Shown here: in pieces, positions 1 to 12,290 of the stretch | Layout of the letters: each line of letters starts with the position of its first letter | Numbering within the stretch: the stretch's first letter is position 1 | Assembly: GCA_000507305.1 (NCBI GenBank) | Contig: DF239761.1 | Location: 1-64,000 of the forward strand | Direction: 5' to 3' | Length of the DNA stretch: 64,000 nt | From: Breviolum minutum Mf 1.05b.01 | Taxonomy: Eukaryota > Sar > Dinophyceae > Suessiales > Symbiodiniaceae | Notes under the pieces: generated by a model | Told to the model about the DNA's origin: nothing | Database searches by the model: none | Seen by the model: the letters and a program-made list of their open reading frames with translations, nothing else | Program-made: the position numbers and the translations under genes

Positions 1-259
1 GGCGAGGGGTCGGCGGATATGTAAGTTGTAACATATCAATGTGAAGTCAAGAGTAGATTATATATATAATATTTATGTCACTATATAAATATTAATATGT
101 ATTTATATTATTATTATTTTATATTTATTTTTATATTAATATTTTTATTTATACATACATTATGTTACTTCGGTACAGTTGACGTTTTGTACATGTTGTT
201 ATATGTTCATGTTTGCCTCCTTGTTTGCTTGCTTGCCCGTCAACAATCAAAATAGCAAG
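1..259. other. AT-rich sequence without a gene
   Basis: Positions 61-170 are almost pure A/T with TATAT runs. No open frame with coding character and no repeat unit stands out. The stretch reads as intron or intergenic DNA before the first recognisable exon. Confidence 0.5.
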
Positions 260-3181
260 ATGGATGGCCCAAAACAACGATCAGCCACGAAGCCTTCACA
301 GAAGGTATTGGTTGGCTTCAGTCTCCATGAAAGTTTCAAATTTTCGTAGCTCTATATTGTGTCAAATATGTGATAATATCATTGGGGCTTGATGGGCATT
401 TTTCAGACACAACCCTGCCACATGAAAGTCTTGCGTTGGGGCAACCTGGAAACCGCAAAGCTCCAAAGGTATGTGGCGAAAGCTATACAAGGACAACTAC
501 GGCAAGCTCGATCCTCCTACTCCAGTGGACGCAGCTGGGAAACCGTTGGTGAAGAAACCAGAGCCACTTGGGACCAACATTGGATGGTTTTGTTTTGGAG
601 GATTTGCACTTCGTTGTATAGTATTTATATAGGTGCAGTTTGCACATTGATTGATGGAACATGTTGATCAGAGTTGCGGCTGGTGATGAGAAACAGAGGT
701 CAGAAATGTATGACGAGGAAGCCTTTCCAGTGCAAGACCCTGCCAGCAAACATGCAATGAAGCTGACCCAGCAGAATCGCCTTGAAATTGATCCTGGTTG
801 GTGCTATGGTCGTCAGGGCCCATTGTACCTGGTAGCATGTGCTGTGAACAGCACTCTTTATGAAGGAACTTTCAATCGTTTCAAGGCTGGACAGCAGGCC
901 AGGTTGCAGAGTTGCTGTTGCTACATTTCTATTCCACTAAGTCTCAATGGCTACATATCAAACAATGGGCACTGGGATCCCCATGACAGCTGCAGGCAGC
1001 TCCTCCGCCCTTCAATGATCGCTGTGTGGCAGTTTCTGGTCGTTGTGCCTATGCTTGCCAAAATGAACAACGGCCGATGACCAACTGCACAGAGGCACAA
1101 GAAGCCAATGAAAAAATTGACATTTCTGTGCTGTGTACTGCTGAATTCATAAACGCTTATGGAAAGGTGGGGGTGCCTGCTGTATATATTTTAAATATAT
1201 ATACAGATTGACGACTGGCTGATTTTGAAGTGATGAATGGTTTGGACATCACATGCATGACATAGATAGCAATGCCTTGGCCCATACCATTGACCTGAGT
1301 GACTCAAGAAAGGCATTTGTTTGACTCTGCCAGGATGGCTACATCCATCAGTCTGCACTTCTTGGAGATGTGGCATACGAAAAGAAACTCAGCTAGGATT
1401 TTCTCTTCATAAAGAGATGTATAGATGCAGGATTCTCACGGAGTTTGAGGAGTGTTTGATTTTGTCACACTTGTTTTCTTTCGAGAGGTTCACACAATAC
1501 AAGGCACAGTGGATATGCAAAACTCTACGACTATGCCATGCAAGTCTGTACCAAACCATGGGACCAAGGAACCAAACCACACCGGTATGGCTTTTTTGCT
1601 ACGTCTTGCTGGTTGGATTTGGAGTGAAGGCTATCATGTTGCTGGGCCAAATGTTTTGGTCAAGACGGTCCACAATAGGGATGGAACGAATGCAACAAAG
1701 GTAACATGAGTGACAAGTGTGCTGACGCCATCACATATCTCGTCATTTCTCATTTTGTTGGATTGGATATGCGTTAACATTTGGTATTTCATGATGCCAG
1801 GTCGGTTACAAGTTGTGTCTTTGGTTTACTAAGGCTTTGTCCTGGCGTTTTCTCGCCCTATCCACATTTCCGAAGGCAGGCTTTTGGCAGAGTTGTTATT
1901 TTTTGTTCAAGCCAATGTATCCATGTATCCTGAAAACTGACCTTGCTAGGTATGATCCTGAGCTTACAGCAATGTTGCGCTACATCATGGTCACTGTACC
2001 CAGTGCGGGCGAGAACAAGTGCACAGTATTGCGCAACATTGTGGGAGCAATTGGATGTATGCCAAAGGCTTTTTGTCTGACATTAGAAACTGCAGGTCAT
2101 GCTCAAAGTTTGTGATTGTTCCCATGCATCCTAGGGCTAGAAGACTAAGACTTCTCGGAGTTTAGGAGTGTGATATGCTCAAGCTGGTTTTCTCGATTGA
2201 GAACTTGTAGCCGTCAAGGAGGCTCCTGTGATGGACCGTTTGCTGATCCCAGGATTGCCGGTGCCGATATCATGTGGCATTCGTGGATGAAGGGCACCGA
2301 GCAGAGCAAAAGGTGATGTTCATGAAACTAGCATCGGTCATTGAGCGCATTCCGAACTTTGGCGGTGTCTCATATGAGGACAGGATTCCGAAGAGTGCAA
2401 TGAATATCAAATGACCTTGACATTGCTACAGATGACAATATATGCTTACCACATATTTCTTTTGGCAAGCATTATCTTGAATTCCCAAATCCATGTGATC
2501 CCCATGTTCATAACCCGAAGCCTTGGAAAGTGCAATATGCAGCCTAGTTGACCTAGACTTGGCTTTGTTATTGCAACATTGTAACCTCCAGGAAAACGTG
2601 AGCCGCTTCTTCCAGTCCTGGGTGGAAGATACCAAGAAGATGGATTTGGCGAAGGTGAGAGATGGATATCCTGGTGATACTTGTCTTTTGTTCAATCAAC
2701 AGGTGAAGAGATCTTGAAATTGTACCATGATCATTGGATCTCGGATCCTGACTCTACCAGAGAAAGTATACTTGTGTTGGCGGCCAGACAACAAAGGAAT
2801 ATGATCAACTGGTCACTTGTTTTGCCTGTGGTCGTTGTGACTTTGAAACTCCACATTGAATGCCATGATGTGGAAAATTTAACCATGATGATCAAAGCCA
2901 AAAACAAACATGTTGGCAAGTTATGCATGAATGATGATGACCACTGCTTTCAGCAAAATACAGGGGGATGGTGGGGGTGTTTGTGAATCCTAGATTGCCG
3001 GAAACAAGCGATTAAGGAAGTGGAATCTGACATCATGTTCCGTATGTCTGGCAGAAACACCCTGCGAAAGCTTCGCAAGGAGGGTGGATGGGGATCAATG
3101 CCTTCAGAGGTTTTTGAGCCATTAGAAGCTGCCCTAGCAGTGCTGGAGGAAGACTTGAAGAATGACAAGAAAGACTCTTAG
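260..3181 (+). CDS. Unrecognised multi-exon gene A
   Basis: I do not recognise the product. Short open segments with splice signals follow each other on the plus strand: 260-304 (begins MDGPKQRSATK, GT donor at 305), about 429-586, 672-904, 996-1166 (57 codons, Cys-rich, GT donor), about 1270-1314 (GC donor), 1334-1390, 1493-1690, 1950-2067 (GC donor), 2253-2414, 2470-2546, 2592-2654 (21 codons, GT donor) and 2994-3181, which ends in TAG. The composition is mixed and protein-like, with aromatic residues and acidic helices. No membrane segment, signal peptide or catalytic motif is visible. The frame of several middle exons is ambiguous, so the protein cannot be assembled with confidence. A run of unrelated gene fragments is possible, but the regular exon spacing and single strand argue for one gene. 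Confidence 0.4.
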
Positions 3182-3740
3182 CGCATTGAAGTTGATGGAA
3201 GCAGTTCAAATGTCGCTTTGGGAATATAATTTCGGTCCCATAGAGTTACATATGGCAAAACTTTTGTGGAATTTTGCCGGGAGAGAGTGCGAGGGACACA
3301 GACAGAGACATTTCCTGTCTATGACAGGCACTGCTTTAGATTTAGATTGAACATGTTTTGACTTTTTTTTGGGACCGACATTTATCTTGCTGGATCGCCA
3401 TCCCCTTGCCACATCCTATATCGGTCTCAGGAAAAGAAAGACTTGCACCGTGATGATGTCGCAGATTGGGAACCACAGGATCCAACGTGTCACAGAGTCA
3501 TGTTTGGCCAATCTGCGCCATCAGTTGACCATTCGGAAGATTTCATAGAACAAAACAAGTTGAGTGCAGGTGATTTGTGGTTGACAATACGCAGAAATAA
3601 AAAAGCAAGTGTTAATACATTTTATCTATTTAATGTATCTGTTTATATATATATAATGTGAAATCTTATTTAGCACCCCGATTCCATTACCAAGCGCATG
3701 GTTTCTATGATTTGCTCCACTCCTTGATCTTACCTGGCAG

Positions 3741-4107
3741 GATCGCAACAGTTTGGCACTGCGATTACATTACTTGACTCGGGCAAAACCTATGGAGGAT
3801 GAGCGAACCATCAAAGCTCAACACGTTGCACCTGGTACTTGGTTTGATCCTTAGTTGCCTCATCAGTATCACATCGCCCCAGCCGAAGGTAGTGTACAGT
3901 TTCATGATTGTGTCATGTTGGACTCGGTGTGACCCTGGAAAGCTTGAGGTACTACAAAGTGCCTCAGAATGCAGAGAACAAGGAGCACCGTTGAGAGTTA
4001 CCGCATCACTGTGTTTTGATCCGGGTGAAATTCAGCAGGAAGAGATTTCACGCCCCTTCGCAAAAACTAATTGCAAGAGTTCAACCCAACCTCCTCCATT
4101 TTGGATC
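3741..4107 (+). pseudogene. Broken N-terminal exon of the GT2 gene
   Basis: From the acceptor at 3740 the frame encodes a convincing stretch (begins DRNSLALRLHYLTRA), but TAG interrupts it at 3852-3854, after WFDP and before LPHQYHI. After CVMLDSV a doubled TG near 3933 puts the rest out of frame, and the text resumes one frame over (YYKVPQNAENKEH). Further shifts near 4003 and 4018 are needed to reach FDPGEIQQEE. A stop plus several shifts in 350 bases is typical of a decaying exon, although assembly error is not excluded because the downstream catalytic exons are open. Confidence 0.5.
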
Positions 4108-7100
4108 ATACATAGGCTTTATGGATCCTTATATATCTTTCACTTCAGACATGTTGTGGCTATGATTTGCCAGGATTGGCTGAAGTTACGCGCCAATGCG
4201 AGGGAAATGGTCTATGGTTTGGTTACTCTTCAGACAGTATGGACAAGGGGTGGGATGGCTCCAGAGTTGCACGTGGCGCATCATGGTGCCATGATGCGCC
4301 ATGTGTCTACTTTTACATAGAAAAATAATAAAAAAACATGAAAAACCTACTTGGAGTGGTGGGGGTAACCCATCATCAATTTGAATTGTTGGTTGCAAGA
4401 GTAAGTCATGTTGGAAATCAATGCACAATGATCGTCACTGAAAGTGTTCTGGGGCTGTACGACGGATTGATTCAGTTTTGAGACGTGAAATGTCTACTTG
4501 GCTATGATGCAAGAGTTAAGCCCCTTGCTACGGCTACACAAATTGAAATTCTCACAAGGAATCAGCTTCATGGGGGGGGAAACTCCCTAAGTTGCCAAGT
4601 TAGGCTCATCGGTATTCACCAATCACCGATCTTTTGCTTTCTTTTGGGGGAATCATTTTGAACCCATGCAATTCCTCGAGGAAGATGATGATCCCTTCAT
4701 GAATAACGTACCTTTGCGTACCAGTCGTGGCAAAGCTGGTGGCTTAAACTTTGCAGAGAACTATTTGAGCATTTATGCCGACAAGCCTGAGAATATGTAT
4801 GGTGATGAACGAGATCACTTCCCATGTCTCTATAGCATTTGCGATGCTCGACATCAGTTCCAGACCGACTTCTTCCACTCCACCATCCCATACTTCTTTG
4901 ATGATGACATGGACTTGAACCCTTACGTGGGCTTCACTCAGTGCCCGCAGTTCTTCCATGAGATGCAGGACAAGTTGGACTACCTTGACAACAATAACGC
5001 ACAGTTCTTTCGCTTGAATTGCATGATTCGAAACTGCTGCTTCTTGGCAAGAATGAAGGTTTACATATTGATATGCTGCTTGAGGGCTTGTTACTTGTCT
5101 ACTGGTTTCTTTTTATGTCAGAAATTTCAATGGAATCGTTTCATGTCAAGAGCAAGAGAAAGGGCTCAAGACTCAAGAGCTTGGATATGCTTAGATCAGG
5201 TGGTGGTGTAAGTTCTTGTGGTACGAATGGTACATGGCTCATCAGGCACGTGCAGGCGTGGATCCAGCAAAAGTAAAAAGTGTGCCATGATCAGCCAAAG
5301 ATCTTTTTGAATCTTTTCCAGTTTAAATTTTGCTCTTGATTCAATGCTGCTGAGGTAGCATCAAATAGCAGAATAGGTGATGCAAGCTGATTCTACCAGT
5401 TTTGAGAAGCCAAATGAACTGTCGCTAGGGCGACCTTGTTTGGGAACGAGAACGGCGCCGCGTGCGAGATGCAGATAGCAAGCGCAAGAGCCAGGCGTTG
5501 TGAAATGCGGACAGTTGGGAGTCAAAACAAAAATAGTGCTGCAACCACCCAGCCACCTCAATGCATGGTCAGGCAAGATGTGTCGACATGCAGTTGGCAC
5601 GTTGAATCTTTTTTGATGGCCGCTTGATGAAGTTGTCACTTGACAGGAGTATGTGGAGCGCCGGACTTTTCACGAAAGTTGCAAAGTCGAAGATGCTCAG
5701 CTGCATCAGGTTCACACAGCCTTGTCATATCTTGTCATATGATCGATGTGGCGAGTGCGGCTGGTGTGATTTGGTTTGAGCCAAGGATACAGCCAGCAGT
5801 TTGCAAACTGTGCTGCGTGGTCGTCGATCGCAATTCATTAATCGTACCTTGGTATGTCAGCTTGTGCAATGTGCATGTGATTCGCAATTAATTCAAGTCT
5901 AACTCTAAACAGCTCTAAACAGACTTCGAGTCATAGAGAGCAGGTTTGTGAATTTGAAAACAGACGTACGAGATATGGTGCAGTATAGACTGAAAGCACC
6001 TAGTGCTTGACTGAACTCATGTTCAAAAATCCTGTGCCTTACTCCAGCGCAAGGTCGTTTGTCTTACGGCATGGCCAAGAACCCTGTGGACTACTTAGCT
6101 GCGGTGCAACGATGGGCTGAGGGAGGAGTGGTTCTCTCCCTGCAGACGTTTTTCAGCTGTCACAAGGGCGCCTTGCTTTCAAATGTCGGACCTGCCCATT
6201 TACTATTTGCCTTATTTGTGATGTTATTCAATGTTGAAGCTATAATTAGTAGGTTTTTGATTTTGTTTTTTCCAATGATTCATGATGGCATTTGTATCAC
6301 GTGCTGATACATTATAGAATGTGTAAGGTATGTATGTATGCATGTATCAATTTGTTTACACATGTACTATATATCATTTATCTAGACTCTGGTGGAAGCG
6401 CTTGTTTTCCTCTCCATTCCTTGGTTCTTCACAAGAGGGAGTTGATGGGAGACATTTGCGATGATGTGGTGTTTTCTCCCACAGTCCATCATTTGACATT
6501 TGATTTGGCATTAGTTTTTGCAAGGTAAGATTTAATTTGCTGTATACATGTTATCACATCACGCGACTCTGTTGCTATTGTTATCACCTCCTTGACTAAC
6601 ATATGTAAAAAAAACAATGTATAAAAACCAGGTAGAGTTAGTTTGATATGTCTCTTTGCACTTGCTTCTTTTTGCACTTGCTACATTTCCTTTCATTTGT
6701 GCCTATTCCCTGCATGGCGATTCACAACCCAAGGCGTTTACATGGTGACTTGTCTTCACAATAAAGCAGAAGACCAAGATTCTTGAAGCTTTGCACGGAT
6801 CAGCCAGAACAAAAAGAAAAACTTGTACCATGAACTCCACGGATCACTGGGAAGCAAAAAAACACCAAAAACAAGGTCACAGGCCAAGAGCCTTTGGTCC
6901 AGCAGAACTGAGGTGTGGTTTACTTTGATCTTCTTTTTTTGCTTTTTAGCTTCACTCTTCCGGCTGGTGAGCAAGACAGACACCACCTGGGAATTTGCAA
7001 CTTGGCTCAGTCAGATAATCAGATGTGAAATTATCCATGGCAAGTTCTATGAAATGCCCTTGAAATTTGCTGTTTGAGAAGTAACATGGTTTGGGACTGT

Positions 7101-10100
7101 CTGGGATGTTTTGGAGTGGCATCATTTCGGGAAATTCCCAGATCATCCATCATACTCGGAGAGTCCAAACGGATTTTTTCACAAATAGATGCAAGTTGAC
7201 TCGTCCAAACGATCATGCAACATCTCAGCAATCCATTCCCATGGGGTTAAATTTAAAAGGAACGTCATGGTTTTTCAGTCCCAACCTTTGATTCGTCATG
7301 AACTCGGAATTGCGGTTCATCATGTTTTTTATATATATATATATACATGTAGATTTTATAGTGATGCCTATAGCCATGCATGTGGTGGAACTCATCGGAA
7401 ATCTCAAGGTGAAATGGGGCATGGTAGAAGAAGACTGGTACGCTCGTGTCATGGAACCCGTGGTTTCATATCTTCGCAGCTTTGCTTTGGTCGCACGCAG
7501 TGAATATTTCACTCAGCATCCCAAGCTGTTGGAGACTTGGCAAGATGGCATGGTGATGACTGTTGCAGTTTTGAGATGATTGATATTTTGTCTACCCAGT
7601 TGGGATTCCATACTGTACCTAGTTGGATTGGACAACAAGGGCCCAGCATGTCGTAGCGGTTGTAGCATCGCTCCAATGGGCGGGTTCCCTTTGTTTCCTC
7701 TAAGGAAACCTATTTGACCATGACGTTGCAGTTCATCAGCTGGGTTTTGAGCTTGGTCCTATTCTTGGCGATCGTTTTTATTTTCACAGAGCTCTTGAAA
7801 TTTGTGCAGCGAGTTACCTGGAGTTGAATATGGTATTTATTTGGACTGGGAGGGTGTGAGTTAGCTTTCCCTAAGGTCGATTCACATGATTAAACTGCCA
7901 GTTTGTGAGTGTGAATGCCTTAGGCCCTAGACTCATGGTCTAGAGTCTATAGATATCTCACAGATTGATTTGTGCGATTGTCCGAAAAAGACTATCTGAC
8001 TATCTGACTATCTTCCTGGGTGTTCAGCCAAGGTTTGCGGCTTGAAACTTCCAATTCTTTGGCCAGATGAAATGCGTTGGTGGGGACGACTTTTGCACCT
8101 TAGCTTGCAGGTAGAACATTTAGGATGAACACAGTGGAACTGTGACTTGCCACTTTCAGTTGCTTGATGTGCGAAGTTGTGGGTCACTTACTATACTAAC
8201 TATAGTACATGAATACAGTGAAGACCAATTTAGAACAACAAAGTGGTAGAGAAATTCCATGAAATTCCCATTTCTTTGCAGGTTTGAAGCTGTTGGAAGG
8301 CGGGTTTCTTGAAGTTCTACAGTACAAAGCCTCTGACCCGGAAGTGATTCACCTTGCTGAGGATCTCGATGGATAACTTGACCTATTTCTTGTGGTTTTG
8401 GACAGCATTCTTCTGGAAGCTTGGGCAAAATGATTGGAGACTGTGAAAAAGAGCTGGCAACCATAATATAGTTCTACTGTATATATAATGTAGAGTTTGT
8501 TTTGGGAGATAAGATGCTGGATGAATGCTTGCTTGCTTATGTGTGTTTACCTTTTATTGGTTGCAGAATAAATCAAAATGATATTTGTGTGATAATATTC
8601 CATATTGTTTACCTTCAGACCTAGATATCGATAGATATCGGACATTTTTTTGATCATTTTTTACCTTTCCTGAACCGCTCCGGCATAACCTCGTAAATTT
8701 GATGGTTGTTGATTGATGAGTAGTTATGAAATATGATGACTGCTTTGGTGTGCTTATATATATATATATGTCGTATGAGTGCTAAATAAATAACATGATT
8801 GATGTTTATTACTCTTTCACGTGTAATTAAATGTTCCTTCATTACGTTTATTAAATGCACCTTCTTGTGTATATGACTTCTTCATTGTTTATTGTTGGGT
8901 GTTTGTGAGATGCAGTTTCCAGATGCGCTAAGGATTGGTTTCAACTACTATAGCATCTTCGCAAAGAGGACTTACCATTTCTCCTCGACCGGGATGTTTT
9001 CGTTCATGTTGGCGGTGCAGTTGTTGAGTTGGGGCATGGTGATTGCAGCCTCTCTACGCTATACCCTCTCCACCAGCATGGAGGCAATGTGAATGACCGT
9101 GGCACATGTGAGACACCACAATCGACACATGTGGGTGATGATAATTGCACCGAATTGAGTCTTGTCATAAGCCAAACATGGGTAGCATCTAATCTATACG
9201 GTATCCAGAGTATAAAGTGATTGTTTCAAACGTAACACGTCTTTCTCTTTTGTGGACATTTTTTGAGCAACTTTGGTTATGTGAGGCGAACGAAGTGATC
9301 AGCCTGTCGATGGACAACATTTGGCGTTCCACACAGCTGTTCTACATTTCAGCTCCTCTTCTCTTGTATTCCATCATCAAAGGCGGAGTAGTCAAAGCAT
9401 ACTACTGCACACTTAGGGCATTTGTTTTTTTTCTCATTAAAGTGCAATGGTCTTCCTGGTGTTCAGCATCACGTTCCATCGTTTCAGAGGCTGTTTATTC
9501 GGGTGTCAGGTGTTTTTTTGTTGTGATCAGGGCCTCATGCAGAAGGTAGCAGTGCATTAGTCATTTCCATTGGTCACTGCAGCAATGCGCAGGTATCCAA
9601 GACTACCTGCGGTACCAGATGTATGGTGAAGACATCAGCTTTTGGGTTGGTGGTGACCGTGGCGCGATGTCCACCAACCTTGTGAAGTTTTTCGCCCAAG
9701 GTTTAGAACCACCTCCTGTCTCCTGTTGTTGAGGATTATGATGGATTATGCAATATGATTGTGTCTCCCCAATCCAAACCAACAAGAAAAACCACTGCTA
9801 CACGATGAGACACCATCAGAAAATACCTGAAAATACATGAAAATACACAAAATATTTTGACACATCTTCATGTACATAGCATGTTCACCATGCATTGCAT
9901 GTTAAGATGCAGACCTTATGCAAAGCCTCATCTCAAGGTATTGGACGTTGGCGTTGATCCTGGGTGCCATGGGTGCCTGGATCTACTATGGGGTTGAAGG
10001 ACGCAAGCACACAGGCGGCCATGGGGCCAAGTGGGGCCAGAATGCTTTGGTTAAGTCACATGGCAATGCGAAGTCATGTAGATTTTTTCATAATCTGTTA

Positions 10101-12290
10101 TGCACGTCCTGTGCATCTTGAGTCTTAGTGAGGGCCTGTTAAAGAGATCTTTCTGAGCAGCTGTACTGTATACTGTATACATATATGTTACACATGTTGC
10201 TGTAAAGATAGTGGCTAGATGATCAAACTTCATGACCCTCTCGGAGGCGAAGTTGTTCCATGTTTCTTTCCTTCAAGCAAATTAACCAGGTGCATGTTTT
10301 TTACCATTCTCAAGAGACAGTACTCAATGATGTATGCTGCACCGCTTGCAGGTGTTTTATCCGCTGTGATCATTGTCACTCTGATCGCGCTGGATGCTTG
10401 GCTTGAAGACTGCTCTTGTTGGGAAGCGGGGATGGTTTCGGAAGGCTGGGTTTCCGAATGTGCATCCTTGCAACAAATTTGAACAGGGTGGCATTGCAGT
10501 TGTTTGCCTTGATTGAGTGTTGAAGCCATGCGAGGAGTTACAGAGATGCATCAGATCCTCAAATTCTCAAAAAAATCCAAATCATCACTAAAAGATATTT
10601 GTCTCATCATGGCCCTTGTATACCCTTGTGAGTTTGGAGATTGGATACTGAAGCTGGCATCAACCATCATCAACCATTGACCTATCGACTAAGGATGTGC
10701 TGCATCCTTGCACCTATCTTTGGGTTGGCCGTACCAAGATGACTCCTGAGAAAGCGAGCCAACTGACCTGGAGTCAAGCATTGGTGACAAGGGGATGGTG
10801 GGAGGTGATGATTGGCAAGTTGATTTTGAACCAAACGGTGCCTTGGTGATGGAGTTGGAGTCGGAGGGTTTTGGAGTAAGAGTTGGAGGGTTTGACCATG
10901 CTGAAACATGCAGAATCACATGATGGTTAAGTTACAGCCTCTCACCCCATGTGCAGGATTTTGCCATATGATAGCTGTTCTACTCTACAATCCCAAGTGT
11001 GGTCTTCCTGCTTGTTGTGCAAGTCCAAATCCATATAAAACATGCCGAACTGAGCACCATTCCAGCATGTTCATCCGCTTTCACCGGCTTTGAGCTTGGA
11101 CAGAACAAGCTGAGAGAGTCTCAGGTGACTGGTGTCATGAAGTGGCTTGGACCTGCATGGTTCGTTCTTATGCCCTTTTTGACCTTGGTCATGCCATACA
11201 TCGGGGTGAACCAAGCCTTTATGATGATTGGTTCCACCACGAATCGCTAGTATTTTTGCACCTGAGCTTGCACTTCAGAAAGGGTGGCAATGATTGAATG
11301 TTGACGGTTGGTGATGATGTTTGATGGTGTTTGTTCGTCAAAATTCTACCATTTTAGCAACATAGTATTCCTAGTATCAAAGTATTGTTTATGTTTTATG
11401 TTTGTCAAATATCAACCAGCACCGCAATTGTTGATGATGCGATATGATGGGCAGAATCCTCACCTGCATGGTCATATGAGTCATATGTTCATGATGTCTA
11501 CAACTATCACATTATTATGATATATTTCTGTATAACAAATCTATACATTGTAGATATCTCATGATTTTTCATGCGCCATTTCAAGCATCCCAACTCGGTG
11601 AACGGCATCATGTTCTTCATCAAATCCAGGTGTCGGGACGGCTGCACCACGTATATGTCTGCTGGAGCAAAACTTATTGCACATATCCGATATATCCCAT
11701 ATCATCATGTCATATCAGCTCTACCAGTTTCATTCAATTTCACTAGCTGCGACCATGAAAAAGATCACCTGGTTTGATTTAGAACACCTTAAATCAGAAA
11801 CAGAAAAGGCATGAAAGCGAATTCGTTTTCCAGCTTTTTTTTGTTCCAGCAGAACTTTGAATCAGCTGTACATCAGAGTTGCCCGCTCGCTAAACTTTAT
11901 GTCACACACGCCCCGGGGAAGCCCACACTCCCATTGACGACCAGATTAGAGCACATAGCAGAAATATGCAGAAATCTATATCATTTACAGTTGCATATTA
12001 TCATGAACTTTCCTAGAAGCAATTTTGATTTGTTGAAGTTGTTGGTTGTTGGTTGTTTTCTTTTGTGAGCAGATCATCAAGAGCCAATAGGCTTCACGAT
12101 GCTTTTACCCATCTCATGTGGTTGTTGTGTGTGGCTTCCTTCGAGCTGGTGGAGTGTTGATTTAATCCTTTATTTTTGGTGGCCAGAGGCACAAGTTTTC
12201 GTCGGCCACGAGGGAAAAAACCCTGGACCCTCCGGAAGGCGGTACAGAGACCGCTGACAGTAGTGTTAGGAAAGTTTTGGACAAGTGACA
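3741..12290 (+). CDS. GT2 cellulose-synthase-like glycosyltransferase gene, probably damaged
   Basis: A processive family 2 glycosyltransferase would polymerise a beta-linked sugar from a nucleotide sugar at a membrane; cellulose for the thecal plates is the obvious candidate in dinoflagellates. Support comes from the order of motifs: a KAGGLNF segment and a DARH acidic motif in the exon 4681-5038, a CGTNGTW segment at 5200-5245, a VEDA motif at 5647-5709, and a QRW-type acceptor motif at 6048-6168, followed by many hydrophobic exons. This is the family order (substrate binding, DxD, TED, QxxRW, transmembrane bundle). The exon at 3741 carries a stop and shifts, so the copy may be a pseudogene or the sequence may contain errors. 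The C-terminus is tentatively placed in the exon 12188-12290. Substrate specificity cannot be read from the sequence. Confidence 0.6.
4172..4319 (+). CDS. Candidate GT2-gene exon rich in Cys, Trp and Gly
   Basis: After the acceptor TTGCCAG an open frame runs to TAA at about 4319 and includes LWFGYSSDSMDKGWDG. It lies between the broken first exon and the catalytic exon of the GT2 gene. It overlaps a near-perfect inverted repeat at 4270-4305, so the last third may be non-coding. Confidence 0.4.
4681..5038 (+). CDS. GT2 catalytic exon (KAGGLNF and DARH motifs)
   Basis: Starts after CTCGAG|GAAGATG and stays open for about 119 codons. It contains SRGKAGGLNF, which corresponds to the KAxxLN segment of cellulose-synthase-like enzymes; ICDARH, where the acidic residue fits the metal and UDP-sugar binding DxD; and VGFTQCPQFF, which corresponds to the VQTPQ segment. 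The exon probably ends inside the codon at 5038 with a GC donor (GCTTCT), because joining to 5200 restores a natural NCCGGVSSCGTN run. The intron 5039-5199 would then be GC-AG, as is common in dinoflagellates. Confidence 0.65.
5200..5245 (+). CDS. GT2 exon, CGTN segment
   Basis: Lies between CAG at 5199 and a GC donor (GCACGT). It encodes GGVSSCGTNGTWLI, the small-residue segment (CGTN/GSGT) that follows the first catalytic half in processive GT2 enzymes. Forty-six bases, continuing the frame of the previous exon. Confidence 0.55.
5647..5709 (+). CDS. GT2 exon with the TED-like VEDA motif
   Basis: Twenty-one codons between TGACAG and the donor GTTCAC. It contains CKVEDAQLHQ; VED occupies the place of the TED motif, whose Asp is the catalytic base in GT2 synthases. 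Upstream and downstream motifs are in the expected order. Confidence 0.55.
6048..6168 (+). CDS. GT2 exon with the acceptor motif (QRW)
   Basis: After ACTCCAG the frame reads GRLSYGMAKNPVDY and then AAVQRWAEGG. In processive GT2 enzymes this position holds QxxRW, which binds the growing chain. Here the RW and a neighbouring Gln are present, but the residue three before Arg is Ala. A hydrophobic run (VVLSLQTFF) follows. The 3' boundary is uncertain. Confidence 0.55.
6386..7829 (+). CDS. GT2 gene, first hydrophobic exons
   Basis: The exon 6386-6435 encodes LVEALVFLSIPWFF, a membrane helix. An open segment of about 70 codons lies at 7370-7579 and ends in TGA; it contains a patch rich in Glu, Trp and Tyr. 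The exon 7728-7829 (after GTTGCAG) encodes FISWVLSLVLFLAIVF, a clear membrane span. The segment at 6940-7030 is open in two frames and cannot be assigned. These follow the QRW exon, where the family has its transmembrane bundle. Confidence 0.4.
8281..8373 (+). CDS. Candidate exon, acidic helix
   Basis: After TTTGCAG the frame encodes LKLLEGGFLEVLQYKA and continues with acidic residues to TAA. It reads as an amphipathic soluble helix. It sits inside the GT2 gene span, but membership is not shown. Confidence 0.3.
8904..11206 (+). CDS. GT2 gene, transmembrane exons
   Basis: A series of hydrophobic exons on the plus strand. 8904-9091 contains STGMFSFMLAVQLLSWG. 9350-9397 and 9447-9511 each hold one hydrophobic run (MVFLVFSITF in the latter). 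9924-10062 contains WTLALILGAMGAWIYY and then a charged loop. 10353-10406 contains VLSAVIIVTLIALDAW. 11124-11206 contains WFVLMPFLTLVMPYIG and is followed by the donor GTGAAC. Each carries one membrane span, as in the C-terminal bundle of cellulose-synthase-like proteins. Introns between them are 300-900 bases and AT-richer. Confidence 0.45.
12188..12290 (+). CDS. Possible last exon of the GT2 gene
   Basis: After GTGGCCAG the frame encodes a hydrophilic tail (contains ATREKTLDPPEGGTE) ending in TGA. A polar C-terminal tail after the membrane bundle would be usual. No other exon with coding character lies nearby on this strand. Confidence 0.3.

Noticed and set aside
5775-5795. Second spliced-leader relict (TTGGCTCAA on the minus strand)
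   Set aside because: Only nine bases match and the last base of the leader differs.
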